From Pilatotrama ljubarskyi (Eukaryota > Basidiomycota > Agaricomycetes > Polyporales > Polyporaceae), in assembly GCA_022385805.1 (NCBI GenBank), contig MU277686.1:70249-134248 (forward strand): a stretch of 64,000 nt of DNA, given 5' to 3'. Positions 10,575 to 23,396 of this stretch are shown one piece after another (the stretch's first letter is position 1; the number at the start of each line of letters is the position of its first letter). The position numbers were made by a program, and so were the translations under genes. A model generated the notes under the pieces. It was not told the DNA's origin. It ran no database searches and saw only the letters and a list, made by a program, of their open reading frames with translations.

Positions 10575-13500
10575 TCAACCATCCCTGCGACCGAAGCTGA
10601 GGCTGCCAAACTTCGAAAAGCGCCCCTTGATGGACCCAATGCTACCCCCCAGCGATGACGCCGTCATAGATGCAGCGCCCGAGAGGTTTGCTACGTGCGC
10701 GCCGTTGCCAACGGTTACGACTGAATTGCGCGGGGATTCCTCAGAAAAGGAGTCACTGCCACCGTTGTCTCCAGGGCCGGACGATACCCCGTTGAAGCCG
10801 TGCCTGGCAAGATGTGCAAGATGGCGCTGCAGAGGGGTTTGTTTCATCCATGGCGCTTCGCTATACGCGCCGTTCTCGTGCGAGCGCGGTGACAGGGGCG
10901 AGGTGGACACAGATGGCGTCATTCCACCGACGTGAATCGGACCCACGCTGAGAGGCTGACTCCTGCTGAAGGACACATCAGGACAAGCACAGGTTTACTG
11001 ACCAGGACACATACAGGTTGGGCGACGGCATCGCGGCAGTTGGAGGTAAGCGGGCAGACGTAGGCACTGTGTCCATCGCCCGAGGCTCCGGGGAGGAGTG
11101 GACAGAAAGCCGCTGGATCTCCTCAGCGAAGTTCTTTCGGAAGAACTTCTCCAGGGTGGCATGGAACGCAAGCATCTCCGGAGGACAGAGCTGCCCATGC
11201 AGCTTCAAGCAGCTATCGATCATCCGGACCTAGCGGATACAGGTCAGCTACCCGAGGGAAGATGTAGATGACGTTCCACCCACCTGCTCATCGATAGCAT
11301 TGCGGAGCTTCTCAACCTGCTCGGCCCTCTCCGGGAACCTATCTAGGTAGTCCTCAGAAAGGAAGACCTGCCGGAATGCACCTATGCCGCTATTCAGAGG
11401 GGCGTCGACGGCGGCGTTGAGGCTCATGGCGAGGACGTTCGTGGAGACATGCTGGGCAGTCTTGGCCAGAGAGGAGTACTTCATATTGAGGCCTGCCAGC
11501 TCGCGCGTGCGCTGTTCGACCTCGAGCAAGGCCGTCTCAACGGGCGAGATCGAAACAACCTGCACGTGCACGACCTCCGATCGACGAAGGACGGTGGGGA
11601 AGTACTGCTCAGTAGTGAGGTAAGTCTTCTCGACCCAGACTTCCTCGGTGCCGTCAGGAGCCATTTTGGATATAGGCCGAGAGTAACTGAATAGATTGAT
11701 GTCGCTGTGGGGCGCGGTAAGAATGCCATCGGATAGGCTTAGGATAGGAGAACCTACCTATGCTCGTAGTACGCACGAACTTGCGGGGGAACATCGGGAT
11801 TGGTGAATATGGGTATATCGCGGCGTGGTTCTGGGGTAACAGCCGTGCATTGGATATACTGGTCGTTGCCGAAGCGGATATCGACGGGTGGGTCGCCCAT
11901 GGTCTTCAGCAGCTGTGCACCCGGGTGCTTGTTGAGCATTCTTTCGCAGAATGCACCGAACTTCTCCCACTCGTAGCCGCGGTACTGACAGGAGAGAAAG
12001 GCATCTTAAGCACATAGTTTGAAAGGAAAAGAGAATCACGCACAATGAATTGCTTGTTCCGTATAGCATCTGGGAAGCTTCCATAGAAGGCCACCCTGAA
12101 GTAGTCGGAGTAGTATCGCTGGTCTGTGATGATATGCTCAAGAAGGGCCGCACGATGGCGCAGAATCTCAGCCAGTCGAGTGCTGACATGGCCATCAGAA
12201 TCGCCTCCGGGAGAAGAACAGAAGTAATGCATACTAGTTGAAGGTGATTTCAGCGTGTTTGCTCTCGAGGTCCTTGCAGATCTGATACGCCGTCTCCCAC
12301 GCTTTCCCCTTCCCTGCATGTACTGCAATTAGCATCCGACGCGTCCTAAGAAGGGAAGGACATGCCGAGGTAGTCGAGGATTAACAAACAGAGAGTCTCT
12401 TTCCGATGGAACTGCGACTGTTGCGGCAATCCGAGATCTTCCATCGGCGGCAGGAAGGAGTTCAGATCCCATTCGTAGAGGTCTGCGTGCAGTTTGAGAG
12501 TCAACGCCGCTTCAACGTAGTTCTGGGACTGTAGGTGCATCTAGAGCGATTGGATCAGCCATACTGCGGCGAATATGAGTTGAGACAGTTAAATCTTACG
12601 TTGACGAGCTGGTGGACGTATTTGATATAGATCTCGTCCCTTCCGATACGTCTTATGAAGTTCATGAGACGAAGCTGTTTGGGAGGCTTGTTAGCGTCGA
12701 GACCAAAAGCAGAGTACACATGCGCACCGTTGCCATAACACGATCGTCCGCAAACTCTTCGCCCTCTGGCAGTGCGCGAACGCTGAGAAGTAGCTGCAGG
12801 AAGACGTCGACGGAATCCAAGAAGTGCGTTACACGGTTCCGCAGCTCCTCGTCGACGTCTGACGAGTCGAATAGATGGCGCAGGTTGCTGATGAAGAAGG
12901 TACGGGAGATGTCGTCGCCTTTGCTGTCGGACATGAACAAGACGTCGAGCTTGCTGACGAGCTCGTTCTCGATGTGCTCGAAGGTCTGTGAGGTATGATA
13001 CTCCGAGATGATCATGCAGTAGAGTATCTGCACCGCGTTCTCCCGCAGCTGGTCGTGATGACTGAGACATAGGTTCACGATATGGCCCACGAGAGGGTTG
13101 AGCGCTGCCTGGTAGTTCTAGAACACAATGAATATCTTTCTCATAGCGAAAAGGAGACTAAATCACTCACGGAATATCTCTCCAGCGCGATCTCTTCGGT
13201 CGCGGTCTCATCGGGCCATCCCAGAGCGCTCCACAAGCGGAGCAAGAGGGTGGCACCCTCGCCTCTGATGTCTCCAGCTAGGCGCCAGACAGCTCGCCGT
13301 TTCTGCGTCCAGTCAGTGATGGGGGCCGGGAGAAGCACTTGTTTATCAACGCACCTGAGGGCTGAACTCCTCGATGACGAGATGCTCGGATGAGAGTAGT
13401 TTGAGCAGTACGTAGAAGCAATCCCTCCAGAGTTTGGCGTCGAACGGCCGACCTAAGGATCCGTCAGGTACGAACTCCCGCTCGAACATTGTCGCTATGG

Positions 13501-16500
13501 GATCCATCATCTTCAGCAGGACGCGGTGCGCCAGGATGTTCACATTCAGCCAGTTCTTCGGGAACGCCTCATTGTTCAAGATGGAGCCCGCAACCTTGAA
13601 GAACTGGGAGAGAAGCCCGGCGAGACGGTCGCGTCCTTCAATCCTTAAGACGGAGTCCTCCAAGAAGTTGACAAGATGTTCCTTGGGAGCCGACAGAATC
13701 AGAACCAGGATGACGATCGCGACCTCGCCCAAGCCAGGGCTGAACTCGGGCTTGACATCGACGGAACCGGTCGACATGCCGTTTGACTTCGGACCTTGAG
13801 TCGCAAGAGAAAACGGGTATGACTCAGGGAAGGTGACAGGGAAGTTGTTGGTGATCGGTGTCGATGAGCGATTACGTTCCACTGCCCGCAAGGAAGCGGG
13901 ATTCTGGTATTCCTGATAAGAGTCCAGCAGTCTGGAGACCTAGTCAGGAGGGGTACTGTACACATGTGAGAGCAGACTAACCTGGGCAGAAGAGACAAGA
14001 GATACTCGATGTTGTACTGCTCCTGCTTGAGGGCGTTGCGATCAGAGACGATCGCAGGGTCGACTAGACATTGTTGCAGCTTGTCGAGCATGATGGCCAC
14101 GACCGTAACCGACAGACGGATACTCTCCAGCCAAGTGACGCGCGCCGCATCCTTTGCAGGCTCAGAATCGCCGGGCTGTGTGTGGATGTACTCGTCGAAG
14201 CGACCGAATTGAGGCTTGATCCAGATGGTCACAGCCTCGACCAGGAGTGAGCGGGACTGGGGGTTGTCGAAGAGGAAGCCCTTCACAATCTGGAGGTACA
14301 TGATCAGTTTCCAGATCACCATCTTGCCCTTGGTCGAGACGATCGCGTTGGCGAACGTGGTAGCGATGGGCACAAGCTCGGCGATGGAGAAGACTTTGCT
14401 GAGCTCCGGAAGGATGGAGGTGAAGTGCTGGAGAGCGATGGTCTGAGTACCAATGATCGAAGGCGGGGACGTTGTGGACATCAACTTGTTGACCTCGGAG
14501 AGGTGCGCACGCAACTCCCGCTTGAAGGTAGCCTCCAGGTGGTCTGCAGTGGCACCGCCGCCCACCGCTAACTCCTTGGCTTTCTGCAGCTCGCGCGACC
14601 GAGCAATGAATTTGAAGATGTAGTGCCACACTTTCAGGGCCGCGCGCAAGGAAGAGGCCGTATCGGTGGCCGTGGGGTCCTGGAGGAGCCGGTTCATAGA
14701 GTGAATCATGTGGGAAGCTGCCGACGCGCAGTTGAAGTGCCTCTCAATATAGACGTCCAGGACAGGCTGGAAGTTGCTGAAACGTCGATCTTGGACGATA
14801 CCCAGCACAGTTACAAGCGCGCTGAACACCAGATGGTCCATCTCCCCCGACTGGTTGTTCGACGACACGAGGATCGCAAAGAGCGAGTCGAAGATGTCGC
14901 GCAGGAACTTGACTATCTCGACCTCGCCGACGAAGGTAAATTTGCTCAGAATCGTGGACAGCAGCTCCTTGTCCGTCACCTGTTCCCAGTTGAGCAGACT
15001 CAGCAGCACGGAGTTCTGAGTGAACTTCGTCGAGCAGAGAGAAGACCGGACGACCAGGCTGTCGCGCAGAGGCGGAGCAACCCTCAGTAGATCCGGGGGA
15101 ACGTATACCTGTTCCGGGCGCTGGTTCGGAGGAAGCCAGGGTGTCGAGCCCAGATAGAGGTCAGGGGAGATCTGACCAAGGCGGTCAGCACGATATAGGA
15201 TGAGTGTATGGCTACCGTCCTCCAGGAACGCACGCCCATCCGGGAAGAGCGGGAGGTACGCAAAGGCAAACGGCCGTTCGGAAGTCTCGACGTTGCGGCC
15301 GGACGAGCGTTCCCGTGAGCTGCGCTGACGGAAGGTGAAGAACAGGTGCCACTGCTGTGCGCCATGCATCGGAAGCTTGATCTTGACCAGCTCGCCGAAG
15401 TGCGGCTGTGTCGTGCGCTGGAAGACCATCGAGTGGAACTGCGTCACCTCCGGCTCGCCGCTGCACTGCGACAACGCCCGATCGATAGTCCGGCCGTCCT
15501 GGTCCCGAACCTCCATGGTCACCTGTATGTTCCCGGCTAGGGAACCGACCTGTCCTCGAGCGAAGTTCGCGACACTGCGCCGGGTATTGGTACTCTGTGA
15601 AGCAGAGAAGTCGCCACTCCACAACTTGACATAGAGGTCGTTCCGGACATCGCCAGGGAAGACGACATCAGGGAAACCGAGACGCAAGCTCAGCGGGGTG
15701 TCCTGGAGCAGCGAAGAATTCTCCCGCACGATGGTCTCCGCGTCGCCGTAGAAGACTTTGATGGACACCGCCAGCATCTCAGCTCTGTTGTGCCATTAGC
15801 TTCAGGTCAGAGAGCGATATGAACGACACAAACCTGGGCGACTTCTCATACTCCCTGACATGGTGGTTCAGGATATCCTGGTGGAGCATAGCGAACGTCG
15901 TCTCGTTCGTGGGCACATAGATCGGCATCGTATGCTCCCTAGTCGAAGACACTTCGGCCTGTTCCGCGGCCATGGCGTTCAGCTGTGTAAGCTCCAAGAC
16001 TGCACACCCGAACGGCCTGCGGAACTGATGAGGCAGCTCAGAGGAGCTCCGCGAGTAGGGGTCGCTCGAAAGGCCAGAATTCGCGTAGCTGTTCGCACCG
16101 ATCTTGGAATACTCGGAGATCGGCCCCATGTTGCTTCCCATCTTCAGCGATCCGTTCCGGACAATCTTGCAGACGAGGTAGATGGGATCCTGCGCATCTG
16201 ACTGCACAAGGTCGGTGAAGAGCGTACGGATACGAGCGGATGGGTCCCGAGCGAGAACACCGTTATGGTTGAGGACCGCGCAGAAGTCCTCCGAGACAAA
16301 GCGGGCGTCCGCCTTATTGTACAACGAGAAGTAGAGCTCAGCCGTCTCTCCGGGGGCGCACGGCGACGCGACGAAGGCGCGCAAGTCAAGGAAAACGTGA
16401 TAGAACTTCGCTCTCTGAGCGCTCGGAGACGACGGGGAAAGAGACCCGATGAGGCGAGAATGGCCACGAGGCCGCGGGAGGTCGGGGAACGCTGAATGGA

Positions 16501-17783
16501 CTGACGCTGAGAGAGGAACGGGAGTGGGCGCTGAGGTATAGTCGATAGAGCCACCATAGTGCGGGATCTTGTACGGGTGGTTCGGAGGAGGGGCGACGTC
16601 CATGTGCGCCAGTGCAGCCTGGAGAGCGTACATCCGCACCGCGCTCATCCAGCTTCGCGGATCGATCTCGCCCTCGACGTCGACGTTGACTAGACCACCC
16701 CACGTAGGGTGACGAACGATCACATCCAGGCCCTGAAGGAGATTGCCAGAGACAAGCCTGGCGACGCATTCCCGCCGCAAGTTAACGGTCTCCTCCGAGC
16801 TCAGAGTCTGAGAGAGCAGCTGCCTCCTGCCGAGATGCAAGACCTCGATGTACTCGCGGACGATGTGGAAGAGGCGGTAGTCGCGCTGCGCCAGGTACTG
16901 GAACATGAGCGCATGCCACTCACGGAGGGCGGACGCTATCTCGTCGATGATCGGTTGCGCGGCGCCGGAGAGCGTGTCATCGCCGGAGGTGAGCGTGGGA
17001 CGCGGGGGGAGCGGCTTGTTAAACTGCGACTCAGTAGGTGACGCTGAGCGGATGCTCGCAGGGTATACGGGGAGGCGGGCTCGCGTCGAGGGTGCTTGGT
17101 CGGGTGGGGGCGTCAGCTTGAAGGACTTGCGTGTTGCGGCGTCGTTATCCTCGTCCTCCTCCCTCACCGGGTCGATCTCGCGCATGGACTTGTTCCAGTT
17201 CGCGAAGACCTCCTCCGACGTGCGGCCGTCTGCGGTGCCGCTGTTCAGTGCGTTGAAGAGCTCTGTGAGGCGGCCCTCGGCGTCTGACACTTCGTCGCGC
17301 ACGAAGATGTGTGACGCAGGGAAAATGCCTATGAATACTTGCTGAAGCTCATCGGCGCGAGCGGTGGGTTTAGCGTTTGAGGATGACGCATCGGATGATA
17401 GAGACCAGTTGACCTGCGGACGCCGCGAGGTGCATACGACATATCTGTGCGACGTACATTATGAGGCCGCCGCAGAATGTCGAAGAGCAAGATACTCACC
17501 CTCGATACCACACGCCCTCGACCTCCTTGTCCCTCGGGGTATACTTCTCGAAGGCGTACACATTGTCCCCCACTTCCAGCGACACGACATCTCTATGCAC
17601 GAGGTGCTCATCTCCGGACGCGTCCGTGAAGCTGGATATATGCGTGCGACTAGAGTACTTGGTATCTCTGCGGTTCACAGTGTCCCGGCGGTTCACAGGC
17701 GAGAGAGGATGGACGGCGTAACCATAGATTATGAGTGGGAGGGGTTCCCAGACGCCCTTCCGGGGGCCTCCAGTGCCAGTCAT
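10575..17783 (-). CDS. DOCK-family guanine nucleotide exchange factor (SH3, DHR-1/C2, DHR-2)
   Basis: This DOCK-type exchange factor would load GTP onto Rac/Cdc42-type GTPases to control polarity and actin. About 2170 residues are encoded in 14 exons. An N-terminal SH3 domain is split by intron 17499-17445, with GVWYRG before it and a final GIFPASHIFV after it. DHR-1/C2 begins after intron 15833-15785 (about residue 632) with LAVSIKVFYGD. DHR-2 covers about residues 1470-1975, with KYVHQLVN, HLQSQNYVEAALTLKLHADL, FIYRGYEWEKF and VLAMSLNAAVDAPLNSG. Introns from the 5' end are 17499-17445, 15833-15785, 13981-13932, 13354-13303, 13170-13118, 12727-12675, 12599-12541, 12365-12314, 12234-12183, 12043-11985, 11757-11705 and 11283-11230. 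Phases agree throughout. Intron 12365-12314 needs a GC donor. A last short intron near 10994-10945 could not be fixed exactly. The C-terminal 125 residues are Ser/Gly-rich. Confidence 0.93.
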
Positions 17784-19499
17784 GGCGTCCGTGACGACTC
17801 GACCGGTCTCCTGGGTCGAGGAATAGCTGGCGTGAGTCTGAGCGAGACACGGAGGTGGAAGACTAGGTCAGCGTCCGCAGAGCGGCGAGCGTCTGCAGTG
17901 TCTTGTGTGCAGCGCCCGCTTCCAATGATTAGCCGAAGTGATATGTACTGAGAAAGTCTAGCGAGTATTAAATGTGAGACGCGGAGGTGGCCAGTGGTAG
18001 AGCACTCTGCTGGGTATGTATCCCAAGCAAGACGATGGTTCAGCAGTACGTCTCAGTACGTTCGCAAAAGAGATGAGGGAAGTTTTGCCTCCAACGCTGC
18101 GGTTGCACGATCAACCCGGCGGCATCAACATCACGAAGTACGTAGAATATCAAGTTTCACAGCATGTCTGTACCGTACATAGGATCTGAGGAGCAGCCCC
18201 TGTCTGTGAACCCACGCAACGTAAAAGACGAGCACTGGCCGAGACCGGGGGAGGCAGACCGAGGAGAATGTAGGTGCGTGTACCTGTAACGACAGGCTAT
18301 CCATATCAGCGAAGTCCTGGCCCTGCACCACCGGAAGAGCCACACCACAGCGGGCTCAACCACCTTAGCCAACATGCCGAGTGCGCGAAGTGAGGCGAGC
18401 GTTGTTACTGTCATGACGACCTCGGTTTGTTCTGCAGCAGACTCAACGATTAGATCATATGTGCGAGCCCGAGAAGCCCGCTAGCGGTTCTGGCACGTAG
18501 AAGCTTCCCGCTATGCGATAGGGGCTTCGGTCAGGCCGCCCAGGACCAGTGATACGCAAGGCACCAAGGGACCTTCACAGCCAATTGAGCTGGCCGTGCG
18601 TGCTGCGGAGCATGGGGGATAGTCAATATCTAGTCATGAGGTCAACCTCCTGCTTCGCAGAACTAACCAGAGTCTGCTCACCTGCAGTAAGTCTAGGTGG
18701 TGGATATGGTGTCGACCTTCGGCGCAACGCTACCAGGTCATGGCCGCGATGACGGTGGACACTTATACGATGACACTGATCTGCCAGGATCAAGTGGGAC
18801 AGGCAGCACCGGCGGTTGCCCTCAAGGTTCAGGACCCGAACCCGCCGGCATCTGGGACGCAGTCTTGTTAACCTCCACCATGTATAGCAGCGGAAGGACA
18901 TCACGAGCAAGGCCACCTCACCTGGCGGGAGCATTACCGGCGCGCGGGGTACGGGCTTGCAGACGGGCCTAGACGCATGGACGGACAGGTTGTTGGCCTA
19001 TGGCAGCCCCCAGGGTCTGACCTTCGATAGACCGCAGCACAGACGAGGTGGCTAAGTACTCGGACATCCTGAGCCTGCTTATCCTCTAGGCCAGCGAATA
19101 TAGCACGGCGCTGAAACCTAGCCCCGGGGTAGTCTTCTTGCCATCGCTGGGAAGTTATAATCGTCGTTTGAGTTCGAAAGGGTACCCTCGAAGGTTACAA
19201 CATCAGTCTGATCTTCCCCTGCCAGAATAGAGCGTAGTAAATGAACAAGCAATACCTTCCGATACCATGTATACCCCTTATGACCATGCATGTACAGTAA
19301 CTTATAAGGACAGCTCAACGATGGCTGGCGAGTCGCGACGCGTCCGCTGCAAGCAGTGTCTCGCCGTCACGTGAATGACTTAGGGCAGGTTCGAACCCAC
19401 AAGTTGCTCCGCGATCACGACTCCGCGTCGGCGCGCGTTGTCGCCACCACCGACGACGACGACCAATCCTCTGTTCTCGACTTGCGCGAGGTGATTGCA
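17784..19499. other. Intergenic region between DOCK and Spc34-like genes
   Basis: This is a divergent promoter region of 1.7 kb. It contains a tRNA-like A-box near 17985-18002 that does not fold into a tRNA. No supported gene was found; open frames near 18130-18410 (-) and 18697-18972 (+) show no domain. Confidence 0.45.
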
Positions 19500-21411
19500 A
19501 TGACCAGCTTGACGGAACACGTTGACCGCATATCCGCCCTCGCGTCCTCTATCCGCGCCGCCGCCTCACCGCCACCCCGGACCACCATCCCGGGCCCCTT
19601 CACCCGCGCGATCCTCGAGACTCCGCTGGGCGACCTCATTCGCGACATTGACCCCTCCGAGCTCGGCCTCTTCACCCTTGTACAACCTCAGCAACCCGTC
19701 GTCCCCGATGTCGAACCAAACGTCGAGATCGGACGCGTCGAGTTCCTGGGAGCCACTCCGCTCCGGAAGCCACCATCGTCCAAGCATGGCCGGGCGGATG
19801 GGCAGAGACCTCGCGAACACGATCCAGAGGTGTATGCGAACGCGGCCCTGAAATACCTGGACCGCTAGTGAGTACTTTGTGCGCCTGTCGATGTCCTTGT
19901 ACTGAGCGAAGGCAGTCAGTCGATCCGACCTATGCCGCGGGCCTCCGAACAGGCAGTTCAAATGCTCGAACGTCTGGAGGAGGTTCGGGCCAACATCCAG
20001 CGCCTCAGCGATCAGCTGAAGCAAGTAAGTCGAGCGTTCCGCGCGCAGACGCGTTCCAACCGTTAAGCCCAGCATTCCAGCGCGGACGCCGCTGAGCCGC
20101 TTTCATCCCCCAAGTCTACAATCAAGGAGGAGGAGCGACGGATCGAAGACCTTCAATCACAGATTCATTTCCTCAAGCAGCGGGTATGCTTCGTTGCCGA
20201 GGTCATACACTGTGTATTCTAATCCTCTTCCCAGAAAGAGGAACTCGCGAAGAAGAAAGTACGCGCCCCGCTCAGAGCCAAACGCGAGCCGAAGACTCCA
20301 GCTCCAGCGACGCCGAAGTCACCCGAGGACAACCCTGAAGAGACCTTCTGGAACACACCAGGTGCTGCAGCTCGTACACTCCACTTCACTGGCGACTCTT
20401 TACTGGACGAAGATCTGGACATCAACGACGTGTCGGCGGCCTCATTCGGGACGCCGCTTGTTGCTGCGAAGAGGGCTGAACAGGCAGCTCGACATGATCT
20501 TCGGAAGCGTCACACATCCCACCAGCCACACGAGAATGAAGAGGCTGACGGGCGAGATCTCGAAGACGATCGCCCAGACGAAGACGCAGATGCAGATGAG
20601 GTCGAAAGCGTCCTTGACGATGGCGAAGCGGATGAGACCGCTGAACCGACGGTCGTGCTCCAGAAGGCACCATTAGCGTCTGCGCCGGAGGAGCCACGAC
20701 GACCCTCCCCTGTACAGGTGCCTAAAGACGAGAAGACTAGGGACTTGCCGAAGGCGCAGACGGCAGAATCTGCGACACCGCATCGTTCGAAGGTGAAGGT
20801 CACAACCGAGCTTGAACGCATCGTCGTAAGCCGATCTCTCCTGCGCAGCAAGGGTGTACCCTGAATTGGCATCGGCAGGAGAAGATCTGGGCCACCGTCG
20901 GCGAGATCATAATGCCCGGCCACCCGTTCGACGCGCTCGGGAAGAGTACGAACAAGAGCAAACCCCCGCGAGCCAAAGAGACCATGTACGTCCACCCGCA
21001 CAGCTCCAGACTGTCGCCTCGTTTGCCTCGTCCTGACGCTGTCCGTGCGACTGCAGGGCATACCTCCAGGAACTCTCCAACCATACGCCCACGCCCGCTT
21101 CGCCCTCGGTGTCAAGCTTCTCCTCGCTCTCCGGGGCGGCGCCCAGCAGCGGCCCGGGCGCCGCGCCGACCGCGCAGCAGGTGCTCACCGCGCACATGCT
21201 CCTCGTCCTCCTCGGCGCCCCGGGGTACGCGCTCACGCTCCGCGCGCTCAAGGAGACGCTGTCGGAGAAGGCGGCGGGCATCGGCGCTGCTGGGGCCGCG
21301 GGCCTGATGGGCGGGAGCACGGTGACGAAGCCGGTGTATGGGTGCGTGGCAAAGCGGTTGTTGAAGATCGAGCGCGGTGCGGGCGAGCAAGTGGTCAGGT
21401 TCGACCTATGA
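19500..21411 (+). CDS. SPC34: DASH/Dam1 complex subunit Spc34-like, with long C-terminal extension
   Basis: Spc34 is part of the DASH ring that couples kinetochores to spindle microtubules. Six exons (19500-19867, 19916-20024, 20073-20183, 20235-20825, 20879-20985, 21057-21411) give 546 residues with consistent phases. The N-terminus carries the family pattern: a helix, then GPFTRAILETPLGDLIRDID followed by ending LF, then a helix after PMPRASEQAVQMLERL, and a charged coiled coil around residues 170-220 (EEERRIEDLQSQIHFLKQRK). Yeast Spc34 is about 295 residues, so the remaining 300 residues are extra: an acidic linker rich in Asp/Glu (about 280-345) and a final helical segment containing LTAHMLLVLLGAPGY. 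I chose ATG 19500 because the upstream open frame lacks an ATG. It could instead be a fused or different coiled-coil protein; the N-terminal match is the basis for the name. Confidence 0.68.
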
Positions 21412-22035
21412 TCTCCTGAGGTTCGGTGCAGAGGGTGTCATTGTGTCTGAGTAGCTCGCTGTTGGATGTATCGCTAATCATCTCTCAAGAATGAGCGTCT
21501 TTCTAGGATACCAGACTTCCTCCTTGAAGATCGAAGTAGCAGCGATGAAGCTCATCTCCGAACATAGCTCGGTCGCGCTGCTAAGAGCGTCGGGCACGTC
21601 GGCATGGAATACGATTGCACCGACCGGTCGTCATAGTGAGTATGCCAATAAACTATCAACACCTCGACTTCCAATGCTCTGGTGAGTTTTGTCAGAAACC
21701 TCCTCAATCCGGTACCGCGCGCAGTTCGAATTCAGCGTCCATCCTTCTTGACCCTCGTTTCCCGCCGAGGGTTAGGATAACAAGTTTGCTAGGTAGGCAA
21801 GTCACACGCTCTGATGTTGGGCGCCTCCAGAATCAGTGCAGTGCTATGTATTAGACAGGTTCAGTGTTGGGCACCGTGCGAGAACAGGCTCATGCTCCCA
21901 GACCGCCTGCAACTTTGACTCGATGGAAACGGTACCACGGCAGCTCGAACGCTATAAAAGACCACCCCCCTCCAGTGACTTCCTCCCGACCCGCATATTC
22001 CTCCCATTGAGCACCACCACCGCCATCCCTTCCCC
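21412..22035. other. Intergenic region upstream of the first F-box gene
   Basis: No gene is recognised. The right end contains the TATA box of the F-box gene. Confidence 0.5.
21953..21960 (+). promoter_or_regulatory. TATA box of F-box pseudogene A
   Basis: TATAAAAG lies 75 nt before ATG 22036, at the spacing expected for a short 5' leader. No start site is known. Confidence 0.55.
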
Positions 22036-23396
22036 ATGGAAGCCCTCCCGACGGAAACCCTGCAGAGCATTTTCGAGCTCGCGTGCACGGATGGAGGGTA
22101 CACCGGCTGCTCCCTGTCATGCGTGTCCAAGCGCGTCCGCGCGGCCGCCAGCACTATCCGCTTCCAGTCCGTCTCCCTCGTTGTCAACTCCCACCGGCGC
22201 CGGCTCCAGTCGTTCGTCGCCCTCTACCAACGCGAGTGCGACCAAGCCCACGGAAGCAAACCCCGCCTGCGACACTTACATATCGCGTTTCGTCAGATCT
22301 GGCGGGGGCCAGGCGAAGATTATACTGATAGTAGCCCTAGCGGAAGTGCGGGTTTGCCACTTCAGCCCTCGCTCCCACAGCGGGCACAAGGCGCAGAAAC
22401 CTCTTGTCTGATTCGCTCAGGTGGATGCGACACAATCTGCAACGACGCTCAGCGCTCGTGTGTCGCCTGCACCGATACCACAAGCCGACGCAGATGCCAT
22501 GGCGCCCACGCTAGAGTGTCCCCCGTACCCTGGGTTGCCTCTAGAGACGCTCTGTAGCACGCCACCGGACGCACGACCGGACCAAGGTACGACTGGTACC
22601 CTCGTGGCAACCGCCCAGCCGGTGGCTTCTCCCCACGCGCAGGAGCTCACCCCGGCACACTTCGGGGCAGCGCGAACGTTGTTTCGCCTGGCGAGCCCGG
22701 ATCTGATATCGTTGGTCGTACAATGCGGATTCAAGTCCGGCGGCGACCTGCACCTCCACGCTATCGAGCGCCCCTTCCCTCTCCTACGTGAGGTGACCTT
22801 CGTAGGGGTCGCCGACCCGCTCACTGTCTTCGACGATGGGGCCGACGCATCTCCCCTCTTCCCCGCGGCGACGCATTTGTACATCGTCCCCCACAACAGA
22901 CCACGACCTTCCATTCTGGTCCGAACACGCTCCTGAAGCTACACACTTGGGCGTCTCGAGAGCGATCCGCGGAACCGATTGTCTCGCGCGCGCTGTTGGG
23001 ATACGCGAGGAGTATGTAGAAGCCCTGCGGATGCACCACAAACTCTTCGAGAGATGTACCCCGCGGCAGCCAGTGCCACTTCAGTGTCAGGAAGTGTCCG
23101 AGCTACCTCGTGCACCGCCCACGTTTCCGAACGTGCGCCATCTGTCAATCCGGCCAGATGCAATGGCGAGTGTGGGGCGCCGCAACTCCCGTTCCAACAT
23201 GTGCAGTGTGAACCGAGGCATCTTAAAGCAGCTGGCTCGCAAGTGTCAGGAATACGACGTCACTGCCGTTATCACCCTGGCCCCCGGGCCTTCCCCCTAC
23301 GAATTCAAAAATGAGTGCAAGCGCGCGCACACGATGTGGATCGCACGGATGGAGGGCGGAGAGGGATTCTGGGGTAAATTGAGTCGCTCCAAGTGA
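22036..23396 (+). pseudogene. F-box family gene A, frame-disrupted
   Basis: F-box proteins recruit substrates to SCF ubiquitin ligases. The start encodes LPTETLQSIFELACTDGG and a basic, leucine-rich F-box (residues 1-50), closely similar to the genes at 33652, 45451 and 47293. Downstream segments also match those paralogues: RPFPLLREVTF in one frame near 22770, LPFWSEHAPEATHLGVSRA near 22905-22960 in another, and a C-terminal WIARMEGGEGFW at 23337-23372. The reading frame changes near 22890-22910, where paralogues have only about ten residues and no intron would fit. A second change lies between 22290 and 22421, where no donor and acceptor pair with compatible phase was found. I therefore call it a pseudogene. 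Sequencing errors or unusual splicing are the alternatives. A TATA box sits at 21953, so it may still be transcribed. Confidence 0.65.

Noticed and set aside
17975..18060. tRNA-like sequence with an A-box (TGGCCAGTGGTAGAGC) and flanking TGAGACG/CGTCTCA arms
   Set aside because: No acceptable B-box or T-arm, the D-arm lacks one base, and the stems do not form a cloverleaf. It may be a tRNA-derived relic, but I cannot support a gene.
19385..19400. GGTTCGAACCC, a perfect tRNA B-box string
   Set aside because: Neither strand shows a T-stem, A-box or acceptor stem at the right distance; probably chance, helped by its palindromic nature.
20510..21115. 201-codon minus-strand open frame opposite the Spc34-like gene
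   Set aside because: Shadow of the acidic coding exons; composition is the complement of Asp/Glu codons.
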